Positions 44,562 through 56,099 of a DNA stretch of 64,000 nucleotides are shown here, piece after piece; position 1 is the first letter of the stretch; each line of letters begins with the position of its first letter. The DNA is from Dryomyza anilis (taxonomy: Eukaryota > Arthropoda > Insecta > Diptera > Dryomyzidae), in NCBI GenBank assembly GCA_951804985.1, contig OX638133.1, positions 6,716,501-6,780,500 of the forward strand, read 5' to 3'. The notes below the pieces were generated by a model, which made no database searches, had not been told where the DNA came from, and was given only the letters and a program-made list of their open reading frames with translations. Position numbers and translations under genes: made by a program.

Positions 44562-45954
44562 AAATAGCTTCGCAAAATTAAAAATAACACATAAATAACT
44601 TCTTATTTATTTAGAAGCTACTTTAATGTTAAACTACTCATAAATAACTAAAAATAAATTAAATAAAAATAAACCCTCATAACACACACTCCACTCATAA
44701 ATTCTTGTCAATCTAGCGATCATTAATTGCGCCAAAATGTAAAATTAAAAACTACAAATAAATTTTACTTCTTATGGACTTAAAGAAACGAAATAAATCT
44801 AGAAAAACCCGCATGTGACATCTCTTAAATGTCATGGGCATAGTTCTAAAAGATCCAAAAACATAAGATGAAAAGATGAAGATGAAAAACAAAAAAATCA
44901 AAATGTGCATCAAAACGTGACGCGATGTCATAAAATTTAAATGCCTGCTTTACAGCTAATTTACTTGATTCCTGAGTAGCACGACGAATAGCTTCCATAT
45001 TAGGGGCGATACAGCGATGTGGCAAAAGACGATGGTGAATGCATTTTTAGATATTTTTGTTATATTTGCGCAAAGTTTTGCTGTTCAGTTTCAATTCTTA
45101 AAATAAGTACTATATACGGCTTTTAAGTCATTTGCGGATCAATTATGTATCTTTATGCGGATTTCTTTTAATTAGTTCGTTCAAATTAAGTCATTTTAGT
45201 ATTCTTTATATCTGAAATACTTATCTTGGAACTTTATTTTTTATAGAAGTACCCATTCAGTAAATTTTGATTTAATTACTTCCCAAATCAGAAACAAATA
45301 CGAAGATTATTCGTATAATGTATAACTAACTTCTACAATTTAATAACCAAAAAATTAATTTTGCGTTCAATTATATTTGTTTTCTGAATCAAGAAGCCTT
45401 TTCCGAGTTTTTTGTAGCCGGTTTTTAACTCAAGAATAACATGATGTTATTTTGTTTTTATAACCACGACATTAACTTCTTTGAATCAAGAATATTGAGG
45501 TATTACCCAGGTAGAAAATTGTCATATTAGAGTAGATATGATCAAAGCCAACTCATTTTGTTAATTTAACTGATTGTGCTGTGTTAAGGTTCAGATCGTG
45601 TTAATGTTCAGTTCCCGTTAATGGCTCTAGTGCAAATTCTATAAGGGGATATTCTAGAAACTTTATTTTTAAAGAAGTAACCATTAAGAAGATGTTGACC
45701 TTATTTTCTTAATAAAAACAATTAAATTCTCCGACTCAAGAATAATAATTTCGATTTTCTATAGCCTCGAAACTATACTTTGAATCTCGAAAACTGTTGT
45801 CGAATGTATTTTTGATCTAGTCAGCATTTTTTTTTTTTTGTGAGATAAAAATAGAGCCACAGCACTAGGGAGGGTTATATCCATTGTGCTGTGATCCAGT
45901 TCTCTGGTTTTTATGATACTTCTTAGATTCATTATTGAATCTAACCATTACTCC
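44562..45954. other. Unassigned intergenic DNA with small repeat fragments
   Basis: 45505-45655 is a degraded CCTAGTAGAAATT-family copy (CCCAGGTAGAAAATTGTCAT, AGATATGATCAAAG, CAGTTCCCGTTAATGGC). At 45830-45910 a T13 tract precedes CACAGCACTAGGGAGGG, which weakly resembles the 3' part of the SINE-like unit at 48183-48370. The rest is AT-rich. Confidence 0.45.
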
Positions 45955-45956
45955 TA

Positions 45957-46684
45957 CACAGAAAAAAAAATCATCAATATAATGAATTTATTCATAAATA
46001 TTATGAATTTTTCACCAACTCATTCACCGTTCATTAAATGACATTGCTCAATACATTCAATGAATATGAATCGTCATATTGATGAATTTCGTCATATTGA
46101 TGAATTTGTTCATAATATTTATGAACATAATATTTTTTTTAAAAATTTAAAAAAAAAAAAATTGTTGTAAAAATTTTATTAAAAAATAACGAAAAAAATT
46201 AAAAAAAAAAGTTTTAAACTAAATTTTTTTAAATATTTTTTTTATAATATAAGTTTATATTAAACAAAAGTTTTTATTATAAATAAATATATTATAAAAC
46301 ATTTTACTAATTTATGCATGTCGAGCAAGCATTATATAAGAAATAACATACTAGAACTACTGCAGAACTGAAAAGAACTGCAAAAAATGAACGAAAAGTA
46401 AATATTTTAATTGATATTTGGTTTAATGAACAGCATTTTTCAATATGATGTAAAATATGTTGTATTTTATGTTCTTGTTCATTAATATGATGAAACGTAT
46501 TCTTCACATACAGTTCATCATATTGAAGAACACCTTTTCGACAGTTACCAAACGTTCATCATATTAATGATCGCATTCATAACATTGATGTCGTTGGTTA
46601 TTAATATTATGAATGGTTCTTCAATGCAATGAATCATGGTTTGAAGAACGGAATTCATCAATATGATGTACATTTTTTTCTGTG
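45957..46684. mobile_element. ATCAATATGATGA MITE, complete copy with TA duplication
   Basis: CACAGAAAAAAAAATCATCA and GATGTACATTTTTTTCTGTG are inverted ends flanked by TA (45955-45956 and 46685-46686). Subterminal ATATTGATGAATT palindromes repeat many times. The interior has an A-rich core, then CATGTCGAGCAAGCATTATA. This is the reference copy for the family. No transposase is present. Confidence 0.85.
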
Positions 46685-46686
46685 TA

Positions 46687-47395
46687 TTATTTGTTTTGAT
46701 AACCACAAAATGAACTTCCTTGAATCAAGAAGAATTAAAAAAAAAGAATCAAACTATTTTGAATTAATTTCTTGCATAGTACAGGAAATTATTTTAAATT
46801 GAAAATCCATTCATTAGAAAATTTAAAATCAAGAAATTTTCTTTCATACAAATATGAATTTACATAATGGAATAGATTTCGCTAGATGTTATGGACATTT
46901 GTCGATCGCGTCGATATCTTACTTGAGTTTAAGAAATTATTTTTCGCGGGACATTCGACACTTCATTTTTTTGAGCAGAAAGTGAAAGATATCAAATAAG
47001 CTAACACGAAAATTAGGTTTTTATTATTTCACTTGAAATTAATGTTAAGCTGCTACTGCTTCTAAAAGAAAAAGTTGAAAACGAGAAATCTATAGTATCT
47101 AGAGAAACTGAAATATTTTGTGCGGATTTAATTATAATTGAAAATGGGCAGAAATTTAGCAGTGTGATCTGATGAGGGTAACGATGGGTGTTACGAGAAT
47201 GATTTGTAGAGTGTCATAAACATATGGGGCATTCTGGTCGTAGGGTAAACGTGCATTAGATATGATTTTTATGATTTTATTTTTCATATGTTTTAAACTG
47301 TGGCTATAAATTGCTAACAGCATGATTTAGTGATCATGCAGTGTACCTCATTTATAACCGCCTCCTTGAGTTGTGCTTATTTGTTTCTTTTTATG
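46687..47395. other. Unassigned intergenic DNA
   Basis: AT-rich to mixed. No feature is recognised. Confidence 0.5.
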
Positions 47396-47399
47396 TTAT

Positions 47400-47840
47400 T
47401 ATGATCAGCGCACACGATCGTGACGTCGTCGTTGACAGGCAACATGACACAAATAAATACAAACAATATGTCTGCGACAGACAGACGACAATGCGTCGTA
47501 GAGCCAATAGTTGATTTTCTTTTTATTGTTCAAGAAGCACGATCGACGCGACGCGCGCGATCTTCTCAAGCACACCACAGATGTTCTTCAGATCCAGACG
47601 CATTCCAGCGAGTGACTGCTTTGTCACTCAGCGTATATACGACTATCTATCTGTTGTCTGTGTCTATCTCTCGATATGTCTGTCTGCCACCGATCGACAT
47701 AAAAATGTTTGGTATACCGCCCGTCAAAGCCTCTGGGATTTTCCAGCCACCCCTCCCTAAATCCATCGATCTTTTATTGCTTTTTGATGAAATGCTCTGT
47801 CTGATATTAAAAATTCAAACAACAATTTGTCGGTGATTTT
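47400..47840. promoter_or_regulatory. GC-richer island, candidate regulatory or unrecognised exon
   Basis: It includes GATCGTGACGTCGTCGTTGA, GATCGACGCGACGCGCGCGA and ACCGATCGACATAAAAATG. A 138-residue plus-strand frame (47420-47836) crosses it. Its start lies inside non-Kozak sequence and the protein shows no domain, though its balanced composition differs from the other frames. I treat it as non-coding with doubt. Confidence 0.35.
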
Positions 47841-48182
47841 CAAATTTAATTATTGCAGTAGCAAAATAATACAAATTCCCCAGAGATGAATGTGTACGAT
47901 CGGTGGTGGATTTGTGGAGATTGTAGGCCTTTTAAATGCTGTAAAAATATTCACTACAGATACTCTGAATAAAACGTTCTATAAGTTTGTAAAATACCAA
48001 TTAACCTAGGAAATTATGCACTAGTATCATGAGCGAAAACTTATTATTGTATTTTAACTTTGTATTAGTATTAACTCAAATTCTCTTTCTACATGGGAAG
48101 AGCAAACAATTAAAATATTGAGTATATTTTTATGGTATTTTGTAGTATTTAATCAATTTATAGTTTTAAAGAATAATTTAAC
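47841..48182. other. Unassigned AT-rich DNA
   Basis: No feature is recognised. Confidence 0.5.
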
Positions 48183-48370
48183 CTAGTGCTTTTTTATTTT
48201 TGAATATCTACTAAGATCCACAGCATTCGGAAAGACAATATCAATTGTACTGTGAAATCTGATCCCTACGTTTTTGTGCGCACGAACGACCATATCCAAG
48301 CAGGGATTTGAACCCGAGTCCTTCAAAATGCAAGTCCAGCGCGCTACCTCTGGACTGCTGAGGCCGAACA
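48183..48370 (-). mobile_element. tRNA-derived SINE-like element
   Basis: On the minus strand it reads GCAGTCCAGAGGTAGCGCGC then TGGACTTGCAT, and GGACTCGGGTTCAAATCCCT. These are recognisable A-box-like and B-box (GGTTCAAATCC) pol III promoter sequences. An anticodon loop CTTGCAT is possible, but its stem does not pair, so it is not a working tRNA. A ~110 bp unrelated body and an A-rich 3' end follow. Confidence 0.6.
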
Positions 48371-48387
48371 TTCTCGCATGATCCTTA

Positions 48388-49948
48388 CACAGAAGAAAGA
48401 ATTTATATCAATTTGATTAATTCCATTCTTTAAACCATGATTCATTGTATTGTAAAACCATTCATAATATTAATGACTAACGCCATCAATGTTATCATAA
48501 ATATGAAGAAATATGAAAAACTGTCGAAAAATGGTTCTTCAATGTGATGAACTGTATGTAAAGAATACGTTTCATCATATTAATGAACGAAAATATAAAA
48601 TACAACATATATGTTACGAAATTTCTATCAACATATTTATTTTTCATTCATTTTTTGCCGTACTTCTCAGTTCTCAAGTAGTTATTGTATGTTATATCTT
48701 ATATAATGCTTGCTCGACATGCATTAATTAGTAAATTTTTTTATAATATATTTATCAGTGATGATAAGTTCGATACAATTGTACTGATTTCAGTACATTT
48801 ACATCTCAAAAGTACGACATTTTCGGTACAATTTATCTGGCAAAGAGAATTTGAGCAGAGCAACTCCTAAACTATTAATCAGATTATAAAAACTGCAGTG
48901 TAAACTTATGGGAAAATAATATGAATCGGTTCTAGTTCTGTCCCTTTATACGAAACCAATCGGCAACTTTACCCTTAGACATATCATTGAACTGATCTTC
49001 AATTGAAGAATTTGATTCTGTTTAAAATTCTCCAATTGAAGACCAGTTCAGTGATAGGTCTAAAGGACTGCATGAGTCCTTATTCACCTCTTCCTATGAA
49101 AAGGCCATGTTGTAGCTACAATTTCATCAAAATTTAGTATCTAGCATTATTGCATTTTTATTTGAAAGCTTGATAAAAACTCTACAAATATTAAGTTTTT
49201 TTATATTTTCTGCTATAACTACATATCCAATGAAAATTCATTGAAAAACTGATATTAATGGTATTTTGAAAGAAATTCCATAAAATCCCACTAAAACATG
49301 CAAAATTACATAATCTCGAACAAAGACTATATCGAAAAACAAAAAATTCAGTACACTTTTTTTCCAATTTGATACTAGTTTTTCATTGATTTAGTACTAA
49401 TTATAAAAACATAAATATCTACACTGATATTTATTATAATTACAACTTTTTATTAATAAAAGTTATATTTTTAAAAAATATATTTTTGAAAAAAAAAAAT
49501 TTTTTTTTCGAAAAAAAAACTTTTTTTTTCGAATAAATATTTTTTTCGAAAAAAAAAATTTTTTTGAATAAATTTTTTTTTTTCGAACCAATTTTGTTTT
49601 CGAAATTTTTTTTTTTAACAATTTTTTTTTTTAATTTTTTTATTTGTACGAAATTTTTTTATTTGACAATTTTTTACTGTTATTTTTTAAATAAACTTTT
49701 TACAACACTTTTTTTCGAATTATTTTATAAAAAAAAATTTTTTTTTTGAAAAAATATTATGAAAAAAATCATCAATATGACAATTAAAATTCATTGTATT
49801 GTATATTTTGTTCATATATATAATGAATGCATTCATTAATATTTGATTTAATGAACGGTGGTATCAATATGATGAATCTGGTAGTTGGTGAAAAAATTCA
49901 TAATATTTATGAATAAATTCATCATGTTGAAGTATTTTTGTTTTTTTG
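48388..49948 (-). mobile_element. ATCAATATGATGA MITE, interrupted by an hAT-like insertion
   Basis: Inverse orientation to 45957-46684. It starts CACAGAAGAAAGAATTTATA after TA (48386-48387) and ends near TTTTTTTG before TA (49949-49950). ATGCTTGCTCGACATGCATT at 48707 is the family's inner marker. A 671 bp insertion splits it at 48756. The interior beyond 49440 is long T/A runs with TTCGAA. Confidence 0.75.
48756..49426. mobile_element. hAT-like non-autonomous element, 8 bp duplication
   Basis: It begins CAGTGATGATAAG and ends CTACACTG, so CAGTG/CACTG are inverted termini. ATATTTAT is present on both sides (48748-48755 and 49427-49434), a perfect 8 bp TSD as made by hAT transposases. An inner palindrome GATCTTCAATTGAAGA / CTCCAATTGAAGACC lies at 48990-49050. 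No transposase is encoded in the 671 bp. Confidence 0.82.
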
Positions 49949-50238
49949 TATATCACACGTTTTTTTTTTAGATTTTTCAAATTCGACAATTTTAGCAAGA
50001 AAATGTCGAATAAAATTCAAAAATTATTTTTCTGGTAATAAATTTCTAAGTAATAAGAAACAAATTAAACGAAAATTTAAAAAAGTGAAACATATGAATT
50101 GGGTTCCAGCAGCGAAAATACATGATAACTTTATCTTTTGTAAAGATAATATAAGGTATAACTTTAAAATATTTTTCATCAATTCATTTTTGTTCATCTA
50201 TTTTCATTATGTGCTCGATGTTTAAAAAATGTTACTTT
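49949..50238. other. Unassigned AT-rich DNA
   Basis: An open frame at 49938-50225 is K/F/N-rich, consistent with base composition. No feature is recognised. Confidence 0.5.
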
Positions 50239-50462
50239 CACCCATAAAAAAATCCCTCAAATCCCATTAAAATTGGTCAAAAGGACAATTATTGATTTAA
50301 TAGTAATTAATACAAAAAATAAATCTTTTCATATAAACTCAATGGCAATGTCATGGTATATTCTAGTATTTAATGGTATTTTCCAATTAAAATAATAATT
50401 TATTCTATTGACTATTTTTAATAGTAAAAAACAATAATTTGTATAGAATTTTTTCCTGGGTG
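50239..50462. mobile_element. CACCCAGAAAA MITE
   Basis: CACCCATAAAAAAATCCCTC and GAATTTTTTCCTGGGTG are inverted ends. Inside are AAATTGGTCAAAAGGACAAT and CATATAAACTCAATGGCAAT. Confidence 0.82.
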
Positions 50463-50935
50463 TACCCAGTTCTTCCATTGGAGTATTTAAAGTATATTGT
50501 AAATGTCGTCGACTATAATTCTTTCTAAAATACTTTTTATATTTTCTTCATCCCGAAATACGCCACCGTTTTCATGATTATTAGAAATATTGATTTAGTA
50601 GCAACATGCGGTACAACCCGTTCTTGTGTAGTTCTCATTCCACATCTTCGTATTTTTATCGTATAATCGCTCTTGAAGAAGTTATGCACTATAATCCTTA
50701 CGATGTAGTACGCATCGAGTATTCTATAAATAGTTCTGACTCTACGTATGAATGTGGTTTTTATTTAGAATCCCCGCCACTTATGTTGTCGCTTGTTGGC
50801 GTCTGGTGGAAAAGTCATCATTATAGGCTACGTTGATTGTGATGTTATGATGCGTTGTATTTAAAATTATCCTATGCGTCAAAGAGTGATTTTTATAAAA
50901 TTGCAATAGTTGCATTGCATTTTTCTTAAACAAAA
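50463..50935. other. Unassigned single-copy-looking DNA
   Basis: Mixed composition. A 76-residue plus-strand frame (50606-50836) shows no domain. No repeat is recognised. Confidence 0.45.
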
Positions 50936-51130
50936 ATACAAAAAATATTATACAAGTAATAGTATTTTACTATTAAAAATGGTCAGTAGAACAAATTATT
51001 ATTTTAATCGGAAAATACCATGACATTGCCATTAAGTTTATATGAAAAGATTTATTTTTTGTATACCATTAAATCAATAATTGTCCTATTGACCAATTTT
51101 AATGGGATTTGAGGGAATTTTTTCTGGGTG
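50936..51130. mobile_element. CACCCAGAAAA MITE, opposite orientation
   Basis: It ends GGGAATTTTTTCTGGGTG. Internal TTTACTATTAAAAATGGTCA and AATTGTCCTATTGACCAATT are diagnostic. The left terminus is degraded. Confidence 0.75.
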
Positions 51131-52385
51131 TGATAGGGAAAAAAACTTAATTTGTAGTAAGAATCAGCATCAATGAATTATATAGAAATTCGTGCTGAGT
51201 AGTTTAATTATGTCGTTATAATCAAGTATTTTTGAAAATACAAAATTGATGTTAGTGATCCGAATCAGATCATGTTATTTATACTTTGTTTAAACCCATG
51301 TAATAAAACAATGGATAAAATCTTCCGCACTGGGGTAAATTTCTACTAGGTTATGCTAACTCAGTTACATTTAGCGTTTTCACAGTTCATCGTATTTTAG
51401 TATAGTATTCGTACCATGTAGCATATATTCGATACAATAATACAGAAACGTCAATTTGTTGTTGCATCCCTTATAAAAGTGAAATACCACAAGTGTTGTA
51501 TTTGAGAGTAGCCTTGAGGCATGTTTTTTGGTGTCGTATTTTGTGAAATGAAGAAAAATTGTGAAATTGAAGACAAATAGTGCACATAAAATGTTAATTT
51601 ATTTGTTTTTCTTTTGAAATCGAGGAATATTTATAATTTAATAAATATTCCTCTGCATTTATTTGACGAAATATTTTAACAAGCAGAAATGTAGTATTAA
51701 CTGTCGTACTGTCGTATTCGTACAATGTCGTACCAATACCATGAAAGTGTGAATACACTAATTATTAAAAAAAAAAATGATAATAAGCAGTGAATCAAAC
51801 AATTTGAAGATAAAAATAGAAATAATTACAGAAATTGTAGCTAGAAAAAGTAGAAGATCAAATAGAGTATATGAAATTATTCTTCCCCAGAATTGTAGAC
51901 AGGAAACTAAGACAGAACAAAGATATATATTTCATGCCAAAGTAGCCACTCCTTAGCTAATTGTTAAATGAGACAAACGAGGAAAAGCATGGGAACTTTT
52001 TACACAACAAATATAACAAAAAAATAAAGAATACGAAGAAAAAACTCTAGGAAATGCATTCGAAAAAAAGGAAACTAAAGAAAAATATATACTTAGGGTA
52101 TGAATGCAAATAATGTTTCTAACATATGACGGAAACAAAATAATAAAACCGACGATCCCACTTCAGGAGCATTAAATATGAATTAACACTGGGGAAATAA
52201 GTTGGCCTAAAGGTTACTTAATGATGACCACAAATAATAATAAAGGAAGAGCGGAACTGGCGGTATTCAAGAAAGAAAGGAACAAACAAAATTAATACCT
52301 TATAATGCAATAGGATGAACAGGTTGTTTGAGGGAAGTTATTTGGAAATAGAGGTGCTACTGCAGTATATATAGTTTTGTTCTGA
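51131..52385. other. Unassigned intergenic DNA
   Basis: A degraded CCTAGTAGAAATT-family fragment lies at 51255-51352 (AATCAGATCATG, GGGGTAAATTTCTACTAGG). The purine-rich stretch 51780-52330 has no clear unit. Nothing else is recognised. Confidence 0.45.
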
Positions 52386-52387
52386 GA

Positions 52388-52530
52388 GTCCGGGGGTAAA
52401 ACGAATTCACTTACTCACCTGCAGGCAGGCAGTCAGGTGTGCAGCGTCACCTTGTGGGCGACAGTGTCGGCTGTTGGTTGAGGGACGTTAAATGCAGACG
52501 GGGAGGTTCCGTGACTACCACGTTTTTAGA
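52388..52530. promoter_or_regulatory. E-box-bearing GC-rich block
   Basis: CACCTG (52416-52421) and CAGGTG (52434-52439) flank a GCAGGCAGGCAG tract, followed by GTGGGCGACAGTGTCGGCTG and GGACGTTAAATGCAGACGGG. Paired CACCTG/CAGGTG E-boxes are typical sites for bHLH and Snail-type factors. Regulatory function is inference. Confidence 0.35.
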
Positions 52531-53995
52531 AACATTTTAATTTTTTTTTTTTATTTTTGAACTTAGCGCATGGCTGCGTATGTGGGAAAATCTCTTTGTA
52601 CAACATATTTTTCCGCGTGGGCATATTTAACACGTATTTAAGTTAAAAAGCCTATTACTATGGAACTCATTGTCATTTATTGGTCATGTTCAAAATGTTT
52701 TCAATGAAAATGCTAATAAATGTTAAATTATTGACAATAGAAGTCATGACAATATATTGGAAAAAGTTGACTTTTAAAAAGTTGGGCCGGGTAGTGCTAA
52801 TGTACATGCATAGAAGTATCTTTTGTTCAAATATGCTCCACTGTCATACAATTCTTTTTTTTGTTAAGTATAAATTATGTAAATTTTCTTTGCAGTTGAA
52901 TAATTTTTCAAGTATTTGTTTGGTTTGGTTTCTCACGCTTAAACGCAGATACTACGTCAATGATTAAATATATCTGCTAGATATATTGTATCTGTAGTGC
53001 TCCAATATAAACTATTTTAAATTTTATCAACACAAATCAAAATGGAAATGAGAAATTCAGTCAATTTAAAAAAAATTTACGTTATAGAAATTCATTTAAT
53101 ATTTATTATAAAATTGTAAGACATTGATGAAATATGTTATATAGATTTATAATATTAAAAAGATATAAATTCGTCAAAACCGTAAGAAAGTTGTAAAAAC
53201 TGGTACAGTTTCGTAGCGCTTGGTTTTTTTTTTAATAAATAAATAAAAAATATATATCGCACATCAACTTAAAATTCGCTCGTAAGTGTTGTCCCTCCCA
53301 GTAATGTTAACCAAAATATTTTTAATTTTTTTTGTTTATTTTATCGACATCAATTTGTAAACAATTTGCCTACGAATGTTTGTTTTAAGTTCCCATGGTT
53401 TTGTCGTTCTTAGTATGGCATTAGTTTCGGTTTTATATTTCATATGAAATTTCCGGTTCAATATACACAATAATGAACCGCTTTTTCAATATCTTCACAA
53501 TTTCTATTATATTTTTTTGTGGTATTGTTCGATTGGCGGAAAATTACTTTTTTTATGAGCTGTGTGTATAAATTTCTAATTTCAATTTGGGTAAAGAAAC
53601 ATATAATTCTTTTAATTGAACCGTTTAGTTGTGAAATTAATTTTATATGTTTCTGAAGAATTGTTGCGTTCTTGGACTGATTATTTTTAACATTTTACCA
53701 ATTCAGAAAGTATGAAAGAGATTATTTTGCGTTACAATAGTTCATATTTGGGAGTAAAAGTATTTTTTTGTGTTCGGTTACCGTTAAAGTGGCCCAGAAG
53801 TCATGAAAATTCGGAAAATAACTGAAATCTTGTAATCGCTAAAGAATTTCCTATCATTTGAGTATTTATATTTTCGAATGGGAAGGTGTACCAAATTTGC
53901 GTTTTTTGTAGGATGAGAAATTTTTATAAATTTGATCTTAATGTCAACAAAAAAGTTCCATTTGGCCGATATAAATTAAAATTTAACCGCACATG
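52531..53995. other. Unassigned AT-rich DNA
   Basis: A fragment at 53780-53850 (GTTACCGTTAAAGTGGCCCA, GAAAATAACTGAAATC) matches the far end of the 10581-11060 repeat. Otherwise nothing is recognised. Confidence 0.45.
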
Positions 53996-53999
53996 ATTT

Positions 54000-54205
54000 A
54001 AATTGAAACATAAGAAATCGGGTCACAGGACACAATCGATCGATTAGGCTCATTATCAATACCAGGCAAGTAATTTAACTTCAGAATTTCATTGATCTAG
54101 TGCTCCAGTTTTCCTGTAATCCTGATTTTAACAGACAGATGGACATCTCTAAATGTGGGTGTTACAAACGGTGACCAAAGTGAATATACCTTTGCATTTT
54201 AAATG
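54000..54205 (-). mobile_element. GTCY element remnant (subfamily B)
   Basis: The reverse complement reads GGTATATTCACTTTGGTCAC, CGTTTGTAACACCCAC, ATGTCCATCTGTCTGTTAAA, ATCAGGATTACAGG and CTAGATCAATGAAA, in the order of subfamily B but with the core deleted. Confidence 0.65.
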
Positions 54206-54234
54206 TTGTTCTTGTAAAGAAAAATTTAATGATC

Positions 54235-55710
54235 AGCTCTTGACTGAAATTTTGCTCCACGATACTATGGAGTCCGGAGGGTGACATAGGTTATATATGG
54301 GCGGGATTGGACTTTCAACGCATTATAACTTGGGACTTACACCAGCTCAGAAGATAAAACAAAAAACTCAAATACAAAAAAAATCAAAAGAAAAAATCAA
54401 ACATAAAAACAAAATCAAATTCAAAAGCACAAAACTAAAGCAATTTCACAAAACCAACAGTGAAATTTAAAAAAAAATAAACAGTTAAAAAAACAAAAGC
54501 AAATACAAAAAACAAATGCAGAAACACAAAAACACAAAAACAAAAGCAAACACACAAAAAAAAGCAAACAAAAATACAAAATTACACACAAAATCAAAAA
54601 TATAAAAACAAAAGTAAAATTAAAATGGAAAAACAAAAGCAAAAACACAAAAATAAAAGCAAAAATACAGAAACAAAATAAACTAAAATCATAACCAAAA
54701 CAAAAAAAGCAAAAAACAAAAATAAAAGAAAAACACAAAATAAAAAACGCAAAAATATCAAAAATACAAAAACTAAAAACTCACAAACCAAAATTAAAAA
54801 CATAAAAACAAAAGCAAAACACAAATCCACAAAAAAAGAAAATACAACAAACAAAAGCAAAAACATAAAACAAAGCAAACACACAAACAAAAGCAAAAAC
54901 AAAAATACAAAATTAAAAAAAGGCAAAAACAAAAACAAAAGAAAATACACAAAATCAAAAATATAAAAAAATCAAAACAAAAAAACACAAAAGCAAAAAA
55001 CGAAAAAAAAACACAAAATGAAAAACGCAAAAAATATCAAAAATACAAAAACTAAAAACTCACAAAACAAAATTTAAAACATAAAAACAAAAGCAAAACA
55101 CAAATCCATAAAAAATTAAAGCAAAAAGAAAAGTGAATTTTTAAAACAAAATCAAAAGAAAAAAACAGAAGTAACCAAATACAATAAAGGAAAAATCAAA
55201 AGAATAACAAAAACAAAATTGAATAGTAAAGTAAAATCACAAGCCAAAAGCAAAAACACAAAAATAAAAATACAGAAACAAAAACAAACGAAAAAACACA
55301 AAATCAAAACCAAAACAAAAAAAAAACAAAAGCAAAAACACAAACACAAACACAAAAACAAACACAAAAACAAAAGAAAAACACAAAATCAAAAACCCAA
55401 AAAATATCAAAATTAAAAAAAACCAAAAACGCACAAAACAAAATTTAAAACATAATAACACAAGCAAAACACAAATCCCTAAAAAATTAAAGCAAAAAAG
55501 AAAAAGTAAAATTTTCAAACAAAATCAAAAGAAAAAAAGAAGCAATCAATAAAAAAAATGAAAAAGGGAAAAATCAAAATCAAAAAAATAGTAAAAACAA
55601 ACAAAAAAAGGGAAAAATAATAATAAAAAAACAGGAAAGGCAAAAATGAACAGCTAAGTCTAAAAAATGGGATAAAAAACCAAAAAAAAAACAAGATACG
55701 TTGCGCCATC
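54235..55710 (+). mobile_element. Helitron-like element with long A-rich array
   Basis: The head ACGATACTATGGAGTCCGGA, GGTTATATATGGGCGGGATT and CATTATAACTTGGGACTTAC is shared with 57683-57835. About 1.3 kb of degenerate ACAAAAGC array follows. The tail differs from the other copies (GCGCCATCCCGGGTACG, 55700), so the 3' end is uncertain. Confidence 0.45.
54358..55690 (+). repeat. Degenerate (AAAACAAAAGC/ACACAAAA)n array, longest copy
   Basis: About 1.3 kb of almost T-poor sequence. A ~310-390 bp higher-order unit is visible: ACGCAAAAATATCAAAAATA / AAACTAAAAACTCACAAA / GCAAAACACAAATCCA recurs near 54748, 55025 and 55385. Confidence 0.9.
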
Positions 55711-56095
55711 CCGGGTACGAAATACTAGTATAGAATAATACAGAGATGGATCTGGGGAAAATTTACCATAAAGATGGACCTAGAGAGAATTATATGCGAT
55801 GGACATAAATGAATATTTTTCGTAAAAAAAATGAAACAAAATTAAAAATAAAAACATTATGTAGTTATTTTTATTTTTATTTTATATATGAATATTTTGT
55901 TTAGAAATATGTTTATGTTTTTAAAACAGAAATCATATATTCAATTGTCTTTGGATGAAAAACCTAGACAATTTAATTTCTATGTAAAGCATTTTTTTAT
56001 TTTGAATTTTTTGATGTTAAGTTAGGATTCTACAACGACGATATATTACAATCGTTTTAATATAGTTAAAATATAGTTTAAAATTCAGATTTCAT
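55711..56095. other. AT-rich DNA with a solo MITE end
   Basis: CTACAACGACGATATAT at 56030-56047 is the right terminus of the TCGTCGTTGTAG MITE without a left partner. No gene is seen. Confidence 0.5.
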
Positions 56096-56099
56096 TAGA

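Noticed and set aside
48290..48370. Functional tRNA gene (possible TGC anticodon)
   Set aside because: The anticodon stem does not pair and the acceptor stem is not evident. It is better read as a SINE head or pseudogene.
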